Part shown: piece after piece, positions 1 to 7,761 of the stretch | Numbering within the stretch: position 1 is the first letter of the stretch | How the letters are laid out: each line of letters opens with the position of its first letter | Source: Virgibacillus salexigens | GTDB lineage: Bacteria > Bacillota > Bacilli > Bacillales > Amphibacillaceae | Direction of reading: 5' to 3' | DNA: 64,000 nucleotides | Assembly (NCBI RefSeq): GCF_014905415.1 | Contig: NZ_BNEO01000004.1 | Span: forward strand, 124,001 to 188,000 | The notes under the pieces: generated by a model | The model's database searches: none | Told to the model about the DNA's origin: nothing | What the model saw: the letters and a program-made list of their open reading frames with translations, nothing else | Made by a program: the position numbers and the translations under genes

Positions 1-510
1 CGATAGTAAAATGATGAACATCGAGATACGTGTTTGACCAAGTGCGTCAATAAAACAGCGAATGGTATTAAAAATAAATAACGGGATAATCCCTGTTCCT
101 AGTGCAATTAGATAATATTTAGCTGTACGTTGTACACCACTTTCTAAATCCATCATGTTCAATATCGGGTTTAGCAGTATCCCGCCAATGATACATACGA
201 TAACTGCGAGTATGGTAGACAAGTAAATCGCCTGTTGAACTTTATGAGAAACTTGGTTATTTGAATTCGCACCAATTAGTTGAGCAATAATTGGAGTGAT
301 GGCTAATAAGATCCCATTAATTCCTGTAAATATGGGGACCCAAAGGCTAGAGCCAATTGCTACTCCTGCAAGATCTATTGCACCAGCGCGACCTGACATG
401 ACAGTATCAAATATGTTCATTAAATACATACTTACTTGGGTAATGAGTATCGGGATTAAAATAATACCAAATAGCTTAAATTTTTCTTTGATGGTTGTTG
501 TTGGATACAT
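1..510 (-). CDS. MATE family efflux protein (3' end outside window)
   Basis: The first 170 codons of a leftward gene are visible; its C-terminal part lies beyond base 1. The protein starts MYPTTTIKEKFKLFGII and goes straight into hydrophobic helices containing ITQVSMYLMNIFDTVMSGRAG, typical of the first helices of MATE (multidrug and toxic compound extrusion) carriers, which export cationic drugs in exchange for Na+ or H+. The ATG at 510 has a GGAAGAG ribosome binding site. It diverges from the MurG-like gene. The substrate cannot be judged from this fragment. Confidence 0.85.
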   Translation of the reverse strand, partial: MYPTTTIKEKFKLFGIILIPILITQVSMYLMNIFDTVMSGRAGAIDLAGVAIGSSLWVPIFTGINGILLAITPIIAQLIGANSNNQVSHKVQQAIYLSTILAVIVCIIGGILLNPILNMMDLESGVQRTAKYYLIALGTGIIPLFIFNTIRCFIDALGQTRISMFIILLS

Positions 511-611
511 AATTCTCTTCCTTTTTCGAGTATTTTCTAATAGGATAGAAGAGGAACAAAAATATTATACCGTTTTATGAAGCAGTTTGAAAGAAGGGAC
601 GTTAACATCAT

Positions 612-1685
612 ATGAATAAAAAAAGGATACTGTTTACAGGTGGAGGAACAGCAGGCCATGTAATTGTAAATTTAGCGCTAATCCCATACTACCAAGAACA
701 GGGATGGGAAATTGATTATATAGGATCTAAAGAAGGTATCGAACGGAATTTGGTTAGCGAGCTAGATGAAGTCACATACCATCCGATTTCTACGGGAAAA
801 TTGAGAAGGTATATATCGAAGGAAAATATAAAAGATCCATTTAAAGTATTAAAAGGTACTTTACAAGCAATAAATATCTTAAGGAAACGGAAACCATCTG
901 TAATATTTTCTAAAGGTGGATTTGTATCTGTTCCTGTCATGCTGGCAGCTAAACTAACTGGTGTTCCAGCAGTGGTACATGAATCTGATTATACACCGGG
1001 CTTAGCCAATAAAATTGCCATGCCATTTGCACAAAAAGTATTAGCAACATTTCCAGAGACCCTTTCGTACCTTCCGGAGAAAAAATCTGAATACGTTGGT
1101 GCAGTCATACGTGATGAATTATTTCAAGGCAGTAGACAAAATGGTCTGGATATAACGGGCTTATCAGGTGAAAAACCGGTACTTTTGATTATGGGAGGCA
1201 GTGGCGGCTCTGAAAAAATAAACGAAACCGTTCGAAATTGTCTTCCGCAATTACTACCATTTTTACAAATCATTCATATTTGTGGTCATAGTAAAATGGA
1301 TACAGAAATTAACGAACCAGGTTATAGGCAATTTGAATACATTAATGAGGAATTAAAAGATATGTTTGCTGCAAGTGATTTTGTGCTTTCTAGGGCTGGT
1401 TCAAATGCTATCTTTGAATTTTTAGCTTTACAGTTGCCAATGCTGTTAATTCCATTATCTCGTCAGGCTAGTCGTGGTGATCAGATTATTAATGCAAAAT
1501 CATTTGCAGAGCGGCGTTATGCCAGAGTTTTAGAAGAGGAAGCCTTAACAGATGAGGCACTAATAGAAGAAATCAAGCAATTAACAAAATCAGCGCCAGT
1601 AATGGTTGATGCAATGAAACAATATAAAACAGAAAAAGCCAAGGATCGTGTAATCGAAATCATATCCGAGGTAAGAAAAAAATAA
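612..1685 (+). CDS. murG: MurG-like UDP-GlcNAc transferase, stand-alone copy
   Basis: 357 residues, full length for MurG, the peripheral membrane enzyme that adds GlcNAc to undecaprenyl-PP-MurNAc-pentapeptide (lipid I) to make lipid II. The glycine-rich loop GGGTAGH is at residues 10-16, a second glycine-rich segment IFSKGGFVSVP near 100, HESD near 123, and the C-terminal nucleotide-sugar domain has LLIMGGSGGS and SRAGSNAIFEFLAL. It is not in a division/cell-wall cluster here: its neighbours are a MATE gene and germination genes. It is therefore probably a second MurG (MurG2-like). Whether it acts on lipid I or another lipid-linked sugar is unknown. Confidence 0.85.
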   Translation: MNKKRILFTGGGTAGHVIVNLALIPYYQEQGWEIDYIGSKEGIERNLVSELDEVTYHPISTGKLRRYISKENIKDPFKVLKGTLQAINILRKRKPSVIFSKGGFVSVPVMLAAKLTGVPAVVHESDYTPGLANKIAMPFAQKVLATFPETLSYLPEKKSEYVGAVIRDELFQGSRQNGLDITGLSGEKPVLLIMGGSGGSEKINETVRNCLPQLLPFLQIIHICGHSKMDTEINEPGYRQFEYINEELKDMFAASDFVLSRAGSNAIFEFLALQLPMLLIPLSRQASRGDQIINAKSFAERRYARVLEEEALTDEALIEEIKQLTKSAPVMVDAMKQYKTEKAKDRVIEIISEVRKK

Positions 1686-1707
1686 AAAGGCATGATAAAT
1701 AAATTAC

Positions 1708-1734
1708 AAAGGGAGCTTGTGGATAGCTCCCTTT
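1708..1734. terminator. Hairpin between convergent murG and ger genes
   Basis: AAAGGGAGCT and AGCTCCCTTT form a perfect 10-bp stem with a 7-base loop, between the stop codons of two convergent genes. The T-runs on either side are weak, so this may be an inefficient or Rho-assisted terminator used from both directions. Confidence 0.6.
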
Positions 1735-1746
1735 ACCTATGCAGCA

Positions 1747-2886
1747 TCATCTAATCGTTCCGTATTCAACGATTTTTACATCTACCTTGTAATCCACGTC
1801 TATTTCAGGGTAGAGCTCATGCCATTGATCTCTTTTTAATTCCCCATTATTTTTATTAATTCGGTAAATTTCTCCGTATCCAAATGGATCTGCTTTCATT
1901 TTTTGTGTTTGTGTTAATAATTCTTCATACTGCTTTTTTACTTGTTTTTCAATTTGTTCTTCAAGTGTTGAAGTAACTTCTTCATTAGCTAAATCTAATT
2001 CTCGGGACAGCTCAAGTAAATTCATTTGGATGGTCACATCCGTTTGAAATTTAAGTTGTTTGGGATCGACTATTTTTGTATTCGTTCTTCCCTTGATAAC
2101 CTTCCCATTTAATTGGATCGTCTCATTATCTTGACCAGAAAGAAAGTTTTGTAAATACTTTTCAAGCGGTTTTGCATCTACCCCAATATCAAACGGGGTA
2201 GAATGGATGGTTTTTAAAAACATATTAATTAATATTGCTTGATCTAGCGAAAGCTTCCCAACATAAACATCATCTTTGAACATGGCCATTGATGACAATG
2301 CTGGCGTCCCTTCTGCAGAACTAATAAGAGGTAGTACGGGATCTTGCCCCTTTTCAAAAAAGGCATGTGTAAAATCATATAGTTCTGGCTTTGGAATACT
2401 GTCATTCTCAATTTTCTGTTTGATTAACCCACTCATAAATAAGCCGACATTTATATTGGTTGCCTGCTGTCCTTGGGTAATAATTTCCTTTGCAGAAGAA
2501 TCAGTAATTGCTAACAGTACCCTATCCGATGTGCGTGCATCACGCACTAGGGTATTTAAGTATGAAATGATTCCCTTTTCCGCTACATCTTTACCATATA
2601 ATTCCAAACGTATTTGCCCTGGTGTTAATGTAAAACTGGTTTTGGTGTTTGCGTCATATCTAGCCTCTTTAATTGTTTTCCCTGAGCCGGAAGCAATCTT
2701 GGAAATGTCTGGACTTTGTGTATCAAATTGAAACATTACGAGTGTCGTATCAATTAATCCTTCAGCCAGTAAATCAATACCTCTAGCATTTATAATCGCT
2801 AATCTTTCTATTGGTTTCGTTTCCAGACAACCACTTAATAGAAGAATAGGAATAAAGCAGAGCAGCATAATGAGCTTATTTTTCAT
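1747..2886 (-). CDS. Ger(x)C family spore germination lipoprotein
   Basis: 379 residues. A lipoprotein signal with lipobox LLSGC at about residues 16-20 should anchor it to the outer face of the spore inner membrane. The body has features of GerAC/GerKC proteins: ERLAIINARGIDL after the signal, then the three-domain Ger(x)C fold. It is the C subunit of a nutrient germinant receptor. Its start overlaps the end of the permease gene by 11 bp, indicating translational coupling. It ends the A-B-C operon. Which germinant is sensed cannot be read from sequence. Confidence 0.9.
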   Translation of the reverse strand: MKNKLIMLLCFIPILLLSGCLETKPIERLAIINARGIDLLAEGLIDTTLVMFQFDTQSPDISKIASGSGKTIKEARYDANTKTSFTLTPGQIRLELYGKDVAEKGIISYLNTLVRDARTSDRVLLAITDSSAKEIITQGQQATNINVGLFMSGLIKQKIENDSIPKPELYDFTHAFFEKGQDPVLPLISSAEGTPALSSMAMFKDDVYVGKLSLDQAILINMFLKTIHSTPFDIGVDAKPLEKYLQNFLSGQDNETIQLNGKVIKGRTNTKIVDPKQLKFQTDVTIQMNLLELSRELDLANEEVTSTLEEQIEKQVKKQYEELLTQTQKMKADPFGYGEIYRINKNNGELKRDQWHELYPEIDVDYKVDVKIVEYGTIR

Positions 2887-3997
2887 GATTAACAGCTCCT
2901 TTATTTTGAAAGATCCGCTTTTTTACGTAGACCAGAATAAGTAAAAGGAAGGGATAAATATATATAATCCAGAAACCAAGTTTGGCTGAAAAGTTAATTA
3001 ACGCTTGAATAACATAATGTTCTTTTGTAAATATACTAGCGATTGCTAATAACGAAACAAGTACATATAAGGTAGTTTTTTGTGGGATTTTATAAAGTCG
3101 TTTTATCCCATAGATGACTGCCCAGCTGCATAATATCATGTTAGGGAGAGTGACCATCATCCACTCTGCAACAACAATATAATCAAATCGTTCTACAAAA
3201 GAGAAGGATTGAATCTTATATAGACCAAGTACTGACCATTCTCTAGCTTTTATTTCTTCTGGTGTAAAGAAACCAGTTACAACCACTGTCGCTGCCATTA
3301 CAAGTAAAGCCGACCATAAAGCTCCTAAATAAACCGGGAGCTTTACTGATTTCTTATTTTGGACAAAGGGATAAAGTAAAAATAGAAGCTCAATGCCGCT
3401 AAATGTATAGGCTGTTTGTCGAGCCCCTTCTAACAGCTCCGTTAACGATGATTGAAACATTGGTTGGAAATGCGACCAATCCATTTCCCAAATGGGTTGG
3501 GCAAGTAACAATACCAACCAGTGGGATAGGATGAAAAACAAGAAGCAGACACCAATAATTACTCTAATTCCACCGATTGTACTGTATAAGATCAAAGCAA
3601 CCAATAAAATAGCCATAAAAAAGTTATTAAGATCAGGAAAAATAAAAATAGTAACTACCTCAATATAGGTAATTAATACCGTAAATAAATTTAGAACGAA
3701 ATAGGCGATATAGATCGTACCTAATAATTTGCCTATCCAATTCCCAAAAATGTCAATTTGAATACCAAAAATGTCTGCATTGTCATACGGTTTTAAAATC
3801 AGGAACATCACTGAAAGCAGAAGAACAATATATAAAAATGCAAGGATGACAGATATCCAGGCATCACGGCCAGAGGCTTCAAATATGATTCGTGGCACTC
3901 CCATAATGCCTACACCAATTTGAATGGATACGATAACAAAAAACAGGTAAAAGGATCTTATCTGTAAATTTGGTTTGATATTCAGATTAATCTCCAC
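2876..3997 (-). CDS. GerAB/GerKB family spore germination permease
   Basis: 373 residues with about ten hydrophobic segments. The N-terminal SIQIGVGIMGVPRIIFEASGRDAWI is characteristic of the endospore germination permease family (APC superfamily), the B subunit of Ger receptors thought to bind the germinant. It lies 8 bp downstream of the A-subunit gene and overlaps the C-subunit gene by 11 bp, so A, B and C are one transcription unit read leftward. Length and helix content are normal for the family. Confidence 0.9.
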   Translation of the reverse strand: MEINLNIKPNLQIRSFYLFFVIVSIQIGVGIMGVPRIIFEASGRDAWISVILAFLYIVLLLSVMFLILKPYDNADIFGIQIDIFGNWIGKLLGTIYIAYFVLNLFTVLITYIEVVTIFIFPDLNNFFMAILLVALILYSTIGGIRVIIGVCFLFFILSHWLVLLLAQPIWEMDWSHFQPMFQSSLTELLEGARQTAYTFSGIELLFLLYPFVQNKKSVKLPVYLGALWSALLVMAATVVVTGFFTPEEIKAREWSVLGLYKIQSFSFVERFDYIVVAEWMMVTLPNMILCSWAVIYGIKRLYKIPQKTTLYVLVSLLAIASIFTKEHYVIQALINFSAKLGFWIIYIYPFLLLILVYVKKRIFQNKGAVNHEK

Positions 3998-4005
3998 ATT
4001 TTCAC

Positions 4006-5511
4006 CTACTCATCTATGTCTTTCTTCTTTCTCGCCTTATCTTTGTCAAATCGGTACAGGTCTCTTAAGCGAAAGGAAACAAATCGTTTCGTTTGCATAT
4101 TGTATGGAAGTCGGAATAAGGTCTTATTTAGATCCTGCCAATTGAATGGGTAGACAGGAGATAAATATGGTCTTCCCAATGAAGTTAATTTAAGCAAATG
4201 TATAATTAAAAAACAAATTCCAAACATAATTCCGATTAATCCTAGGACACCTCCAAGAATGATCATCGGAAAACGTAATACGCGTATGGTTGTACCCATT
4301 AAGTAACTAGGTGCTGTAAAGGAAGCTAGTGCGCTTAATGTAACCAAAATAATTAACGTATTGCTAGTAAGTCCTGCCTGTACAGCAGCAGTACCAACGA
4401 CAACACCTCCGACTATACCCATGGTTTGACCTACTTTGGTAGGTAATCTTGCGCCGGCCTCTCGTAGTAATTCGATCAATAGCTCTAACAGCATTGCTTC
4501 AAAAATTGGAGGAAACGGAACATTTGCACGTGATTGACCAAGGGTGATGAGCAAGGGCATCGGGATGATCTCATAATGATAGGTAACCACCGCTACATAC
4601 ATAGGCGTCAACAAAACGGATATAACCATTGCTATGAAACGAAGAATACGAAAAAAAGATCCAATGTTCCATCGCATATATAAATCTTCCGTTGATTCCA
4701 AAAAGCTAAATAACGTAATGGGTGCGATAATACCAGTAGGACTATTTTCAACAAGTACACCAACTCGTCCTTTGGAAATGGAATAGGAAAAGCGATCAGG
4801 TAATTCCGTCTCATAAAACTGTGGAAAGATGCTAGATGAAGAGTCTTCAATTAGTTGGATCAAGACGGAACTGTCTTCAATTTCATCCACTTCCAATTCA
4901 ACTAGACGCTGGCGCATCGTATTGATGTCATCCTGATTTGCGACGGATTTTAAATACGCTAATCGTAGTTCTTTAGGAGACTGTTCACCGACGATAATCT
5001 TTTCTAATACCAGGTCGTTTGATAATATCCCTTTTCTCGTAAGATTCATATTGGTAGCGAGTGATTCTGTAAAGGCAACCTGTGGACCAAGAACTAGTGA
5101 CTCTGTTTCAGCCTTTGAAAGGTCTCTTTTTTCCTCTTTCTTTAATGGATAGGAGACTATTTCTTTTTCATTTTCAATATAAATGAAGACTTCTCCCATT
5201 AGGATTCCTTTTAATATGTCATCCATTGTCTTAGCTTTTTTTCCAGAACTGAGTGGAATTTGATTGAGAAGTTTCGTATTATCCCAGGATTGTTTACTAT
5301 CTAATAAAGGCTTAAGCAGAGATGCTTCGACTTTATTCGTATCTATTAAATAGGTAACATAAAAAACAGCAAGCTGCTGATTTTGATGTTGGTAGATGGT
5401 ATAGTTTAAGTCTGAATTGTGATCAAATTTGGTTTGTAATTGCCTTTTAAGATCTTCTAGATTTGTTGGAAAGATAGAGTTATCATTGCTTTTTTTTCTT
5501 GCTTTTCTCAT
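4006..5511 (-). CDS. GerAA/GerKA family spore germination protein
   Basis: About 501 residues: a soluble N-terminal half and a membrane C-terminal half, the organisation of Ger receptor A subunits. Family motifs include VLVENSPTGIIAPITLFSFL, PFPPIFEAMLLELLIELLREAGARLP and VGQTMGIVGGVVVGTAAVQAG. The start at 5511 (MRKARKKSND) is preferred because GGGATGG lies 5 bases upstream; an ATG three codons earlier (5520) is the alternative. It is first in the operon and preceded by a SigG-like promoter, consistent with forespore expression. Confidence 0.92.
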   Translation of the reverse strand: MRKARKKSNDNSIFPTNLEDLKRQLQTKFDHNSDLNYTIYQHQNQQLAVFYVTYLIDTNKVEASLLKPLLDSKQSWDNTKLLNQIPLSSGKKAKTMDDILKGILMGEVFIYIENEKEIVSYPLKKEEKRDLSKAETESLVLGPQVAFTESLATNMNLTRKGILSNDLVLEKIIVGEQSPKELRLAYLKSVANQDDINTMRQRLVELEVDEIEDSSVLIQLIEDSSSSIFPQFYETELPDRFSYSISKGRVGVLVENSPTGIIAPITLFSFLESTEDLYMRWNIGSFFRILRFIAMVISVLLTPMYVAVVTYHYEIIPMPLLITLGQSRANVPFPPIFEAMLLELLIELLREAGARLPTKVGQTMGIVGGVVVGTAAVQAGLTSNTLIILVTLSALASFTAPSYLMGTTIRVLRFPMIILGGVLGLIGIMFGICFLIIHLLKLTSLGRPYLSPVYPFNWQDLNKTLFRLPYNMQTKRFVSFRLRDLYRFDKDKARKKKDIDE

Positions 5512-5544
5512 ACATACCATCCCATTCGTACGGTTTATATAAGT

Positions 5545-5574
5545 TAGTATGTCTGCAAGCGAGAGATATTATGT
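5545..5574 (-). promoter_or_regulatory. Putative SigG promoter of the ger operon
   Basis: On the minus strand ACATA, an 18-base spacer and CATACTA precede the gerA-type gene. CATACTA fits the forespore sigma-G -10 pattern exactly, and four of five -35 bases fit GHATR. GerA-type operons are known SigG targets, which supports the call. Confidence 0.55.
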
Positions 5575-5628
5575 TAGAAAAGTGTTGACGCGTCATTAAA
5601 ATTAATTTCAAAATTTGCAAAAAACATG

Positions 5629-5657
5629 TTGACTAAAAATTTTCTTAATACTATAAT
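5629..5657 (+). promoter_or_regulatory. Consensus SigA promoter of the bmr leader
   Basis: TTGACT, a 17-base spacer and TATAAT, a near-perfect housekeeping promoter. Transcription should start near 5664, just before the leader peptide ribosome binding site. Such a strong promoter ahead of an efflux pump fits control by premature termination rather than by initiation. Confidence 0.85.
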
Positions 5658-5677
5658 AATTGAGAATCAAAAAAGAG

Positions 5678-5823
5678 GAGGTCACGTATCATGCGAAAAC
5701 AAATTACCCAGCAATCATTATTAACCAATTCTATATTCTCTGTGACCTCAAGCGGAAGAATGTAATATTCTTAGATTGTTTATCCGTATCGTTAAAAGGT
5801 CACCTATGTCTGTGACTTTTTTT
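5678..5823 (+). promoter_or_regulatory. Transcription attenuator of bmrCD (four-segment RNA switch)
   Basis: Segment 1, GAGGTCAC at 5678-5685, overlaps the leader peptide Shine-Dalgarno. Segment 2, GTGACCTC at 5742-5749, pairs perfectly with segment 1 (8 bp). Segment 3, AGGTCAC at 5797-5803, pairs with segment 2 (7 bp), or with segment 4, GTGAC at 5812-5816. The 3:4 pairing extends to about 10 bp followed by a T-run ending at 5823, an intrinsic terminator. So 1:2 plus 3:4 stops transcription, and 2:3 would allow it. A ribosome stalled early in the leader ORF would block segment 1 and favour 2:3. B. subtilis bmrB-bmrCD is known to use ribosome-mediated attenuation. Confidence 0.8.
5691..5765 (+). 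CDS. bmrB: BmrB-like leader peptide
   Basis: A 24-codon ORF starting MRKQITQQSLL with a strong AGGAGGT ribosome binding site 8 bases upstream, lying wholly within the attenuator before bmrC. Its ribosome binding site can be sequestered by the 3' end of its own coding sequence. B. subtilis bmrB is a short leader in the same position, but longer. The peptide is probably a sensor of ribosome stalling rather than a functional protein. The symbol is by position and role, not by sequence similarity. Confidence 0.7.
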   Translation: MRKQITQQSLLTNSIFSVTSSGRM

Positions 5824-5861
5824 ATGGGTAAGTTGTCTATGTAACCATTACTTATCTCAAT

Positions 5862-5899
5862 AAAACACGCATTCGTCATGGACGGATGTGTGTTTTTTT
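5862..5899 (+). terminator. Second terminator in the bmr leader
   Basis: A 16-bp stem (5862-5877 with 5881-5896, two G-U pairs, 3-base loop) merges into a run of seven Ts ending at 5899. It follows the attenuator terminator and precedes bmrC by about 90 bp, so readthrough from the leader must pass two terminators. Confidence 0.75.
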
Positions 5900-5991
5900 A
5901 TGGGTGAATGATCCGACATGTTTGAGTAGGACAGAGAATATCAGCGGAAGAATTTTTTATGTAAAAGAAAAAAGAGAAGAAGGTGTAGGGA

Positions 5992-7761
5992 ATGTTTGAG
6001 GTATTTATCAAGTTAACTTGGTTTTTTAAACATTATTGGAAACGATACCTCTTTGCAATTTTAGCTTTAATTATTGCAAGTGCGATTGGTTTAATACCAC
6101 CTAAATTGGCAGGTTATACAATTGATCATATTCAATTTGAGACATTAACTTCCCAGTTATTAATGGCGATTATCGTTGGTTATCTCGTATTAATTATTGT
6201 TCACTATGCTATTTCCTATTTATGGGATTATACATTGTTTAGTGGTGCAGTCATTTTAGAAAGATGGATGAGAAGTAAATTGATGGATCATTTCTTAAGG
6301 ATGACGCCAACATTCTTTGGTAAATATCGTACAGGTGATTTGATGGCACGTAGTACCAATGATTTAAAGGCGATTAGTTTAACAGCTGGTTTTGGCGTAC
6401 TTACGCTCGTTGATTCGAGTATATTTATGTTAATGATTGTAGCAATAATGGGATTCACCATTAGCTGGAAGTTAACGTTAGCTGCTTTAATCCCATTACC
6501 AATAATGGCAATCGTAATGAATAAATATGGTTCAGCCATTCATAATCGATTTACAAAAGCGCAAGCGGCTTTTGGGGAAATGAATAATGACGTGCTCGAA
6601 TCGATTCGGGGAGTAAGAGTAATACGAGCTTTTGTTCAGGAGAAGCAGGATGCAAAACGTTTTCATGCGATGACAATGGATGTATACGAAAAAAACATAG
6701 AAGTAGCTAAAATAGATGCTTTATTTGAACCTACAATGAAAATATTAGTAGGACTGTCTTATACAATTGGACTGGGCTATGGAGCTTTTCTTGTTTTCGA
6801 TAATATTTTAACACTTGGGGATTTAGTAACATTTAACGTCTATTTAGGCATGCTTATTTGGCCAATGTTTGCTGTTGGCGAATTAATTAATATATTGCAA
6901 CGTGGGAATGCTTCCTTAGATCGTATTAGTCATACGCTTGATTATCAATCTGATATTCAACAGCCAGCACATCCTATTCATGTACCAGACGTTATGACGG
7001 TGCAATATAACTCGGTATCCTTTGCTTATCCCTCGACGGAGAGCAAGCAATTAAAGAATATCTCATTAACGATAAATAAAGGGCAAACAATTGGGATAGT
7101 AGGAAAAACAGGTGCTGGAAAAACAACGCTATTTAAGTTATTACTACGCCAATATGCTGGGGTAGAAGGGAGAATAACAATATCTGATAAGAATATAGAG
7201 GATCTTTCCTTAGAAACAATTCGTTCTTGGATTGGATATGTTCCTCAAGATCAGGTCATGTTTTCTAAGTCTATCCGTGAGAACATTCAATTTGGAAAAG
7301 AGGCTGCAACAGATCAGGAAATATATCGAGTAATGGAATTAGCCCATTTTCTTAATGATATGAAGCAGTTGCCGAATGGCTTAGATACACAAGTCGGAGA
7401 AAGCGGTGTTACATTATCTGGCGGACAAAAACAACGCGTGGCTTTAGCGCGAGCCTTTATTAAAGATCCTGAGATATTAATATTAGATGATTCGCTATCT
7501 GCCGTAGACGGTAAGACAGAAGCAAAAATAATTGAGCATTTACGGCAAGAAAGGCAAAATAAAACAACTTTAATTGCAGCTCATCGTCTTTCCGCAGTGA
7601 CACATGCTGACCATATTATTGTATTGGAAGATGGAAAAATTATTGAAGAAGGAACACACGATCAATTAAATCTTAATAATGGGTGGTATCAAAAACAATA
7701 TCAACAACAACAATTAGCAGACAAAGAGGTGACCAATTCATGTCAACAGAGAAAAGGTTAG
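5992..7761 (+). CDS. bmrC: Heterodimeric multidrug ABC exporter subunit BmrC (YheI-like)
   Basis: 589 residues: an N-terminal six-helix exporter domain (about 1-310) and a C-terminal nucleotide-binding domain. Walker A GKTGAGKTT starts near 371, the signature LSGGQ is near 475, and Walker B ILILDD is at 495-500. Asp500 replaces the usual catalytic glutamate, as in B. subtilis BmrC, so the ATP site built on this Walker B is predicted to be degenerate. It is expressed after the attenuator and overlaps bmrD by 22 bp. The pair exports drugs and dyes in B. subtilis; the substrates here are inferred. Confidence 0.92.
   Translation: MFEVFIKLTWFFKHYWKRYLFAILALIIASAIGLIPPKLAGYTIDHIQFETLTSQLLMAIIVGYLVLIIVHYAISYLWDYTLFSGAVILERWMRSKLMDHFLRMTPTFFGKYRTGDLMARSTNDLKAISLTAGFGVLTLVDSSIFMLMIVAIMGFTISWKLTLAALIPLPIMAIVMNKYGSAIHNRFTKAQAAFGEMNNDVLESIRGVRVIRAFVQEKQDAKRFHAMTMDVYEKNIEVAKIDALFEPTMKILVGLSYTIGLGYGAFLVFDNILTLGDLVTFNVYLGMLIWPMFAVGELINILQRGNASLDRISHTLDYQSDIQQPAHPIHVPDVMTVQYNSVSFAYPSTESKQLKNISLTINKGQTIGIVGKTGAGKTTLFKLLLRQYAGVEGRITISDKNIEDLSLETIRSWIGYVPQDQVMFSKSIRENIQFGKEAATDQEIYRVMELAHFLNDMKQLPNGLDTQVGESGVTLSGGQKQRVALARAFIKDPEILILDDSLSAVDGKTEAKIIEHLRQERQNKTTLIAAHRLSAVTHADHIIVLEDGKIIEEGTHDQLNLNNGWYQKQYQQQQLADKEVTNSCQQRKG

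Noticed and set aside
2276-2731. 151-codon plus-strand ORF antisense to the Ger(x)C gene
   Set aside because: Lies wholly within a convincing lipoprotein gene on the other strand; no start signal.
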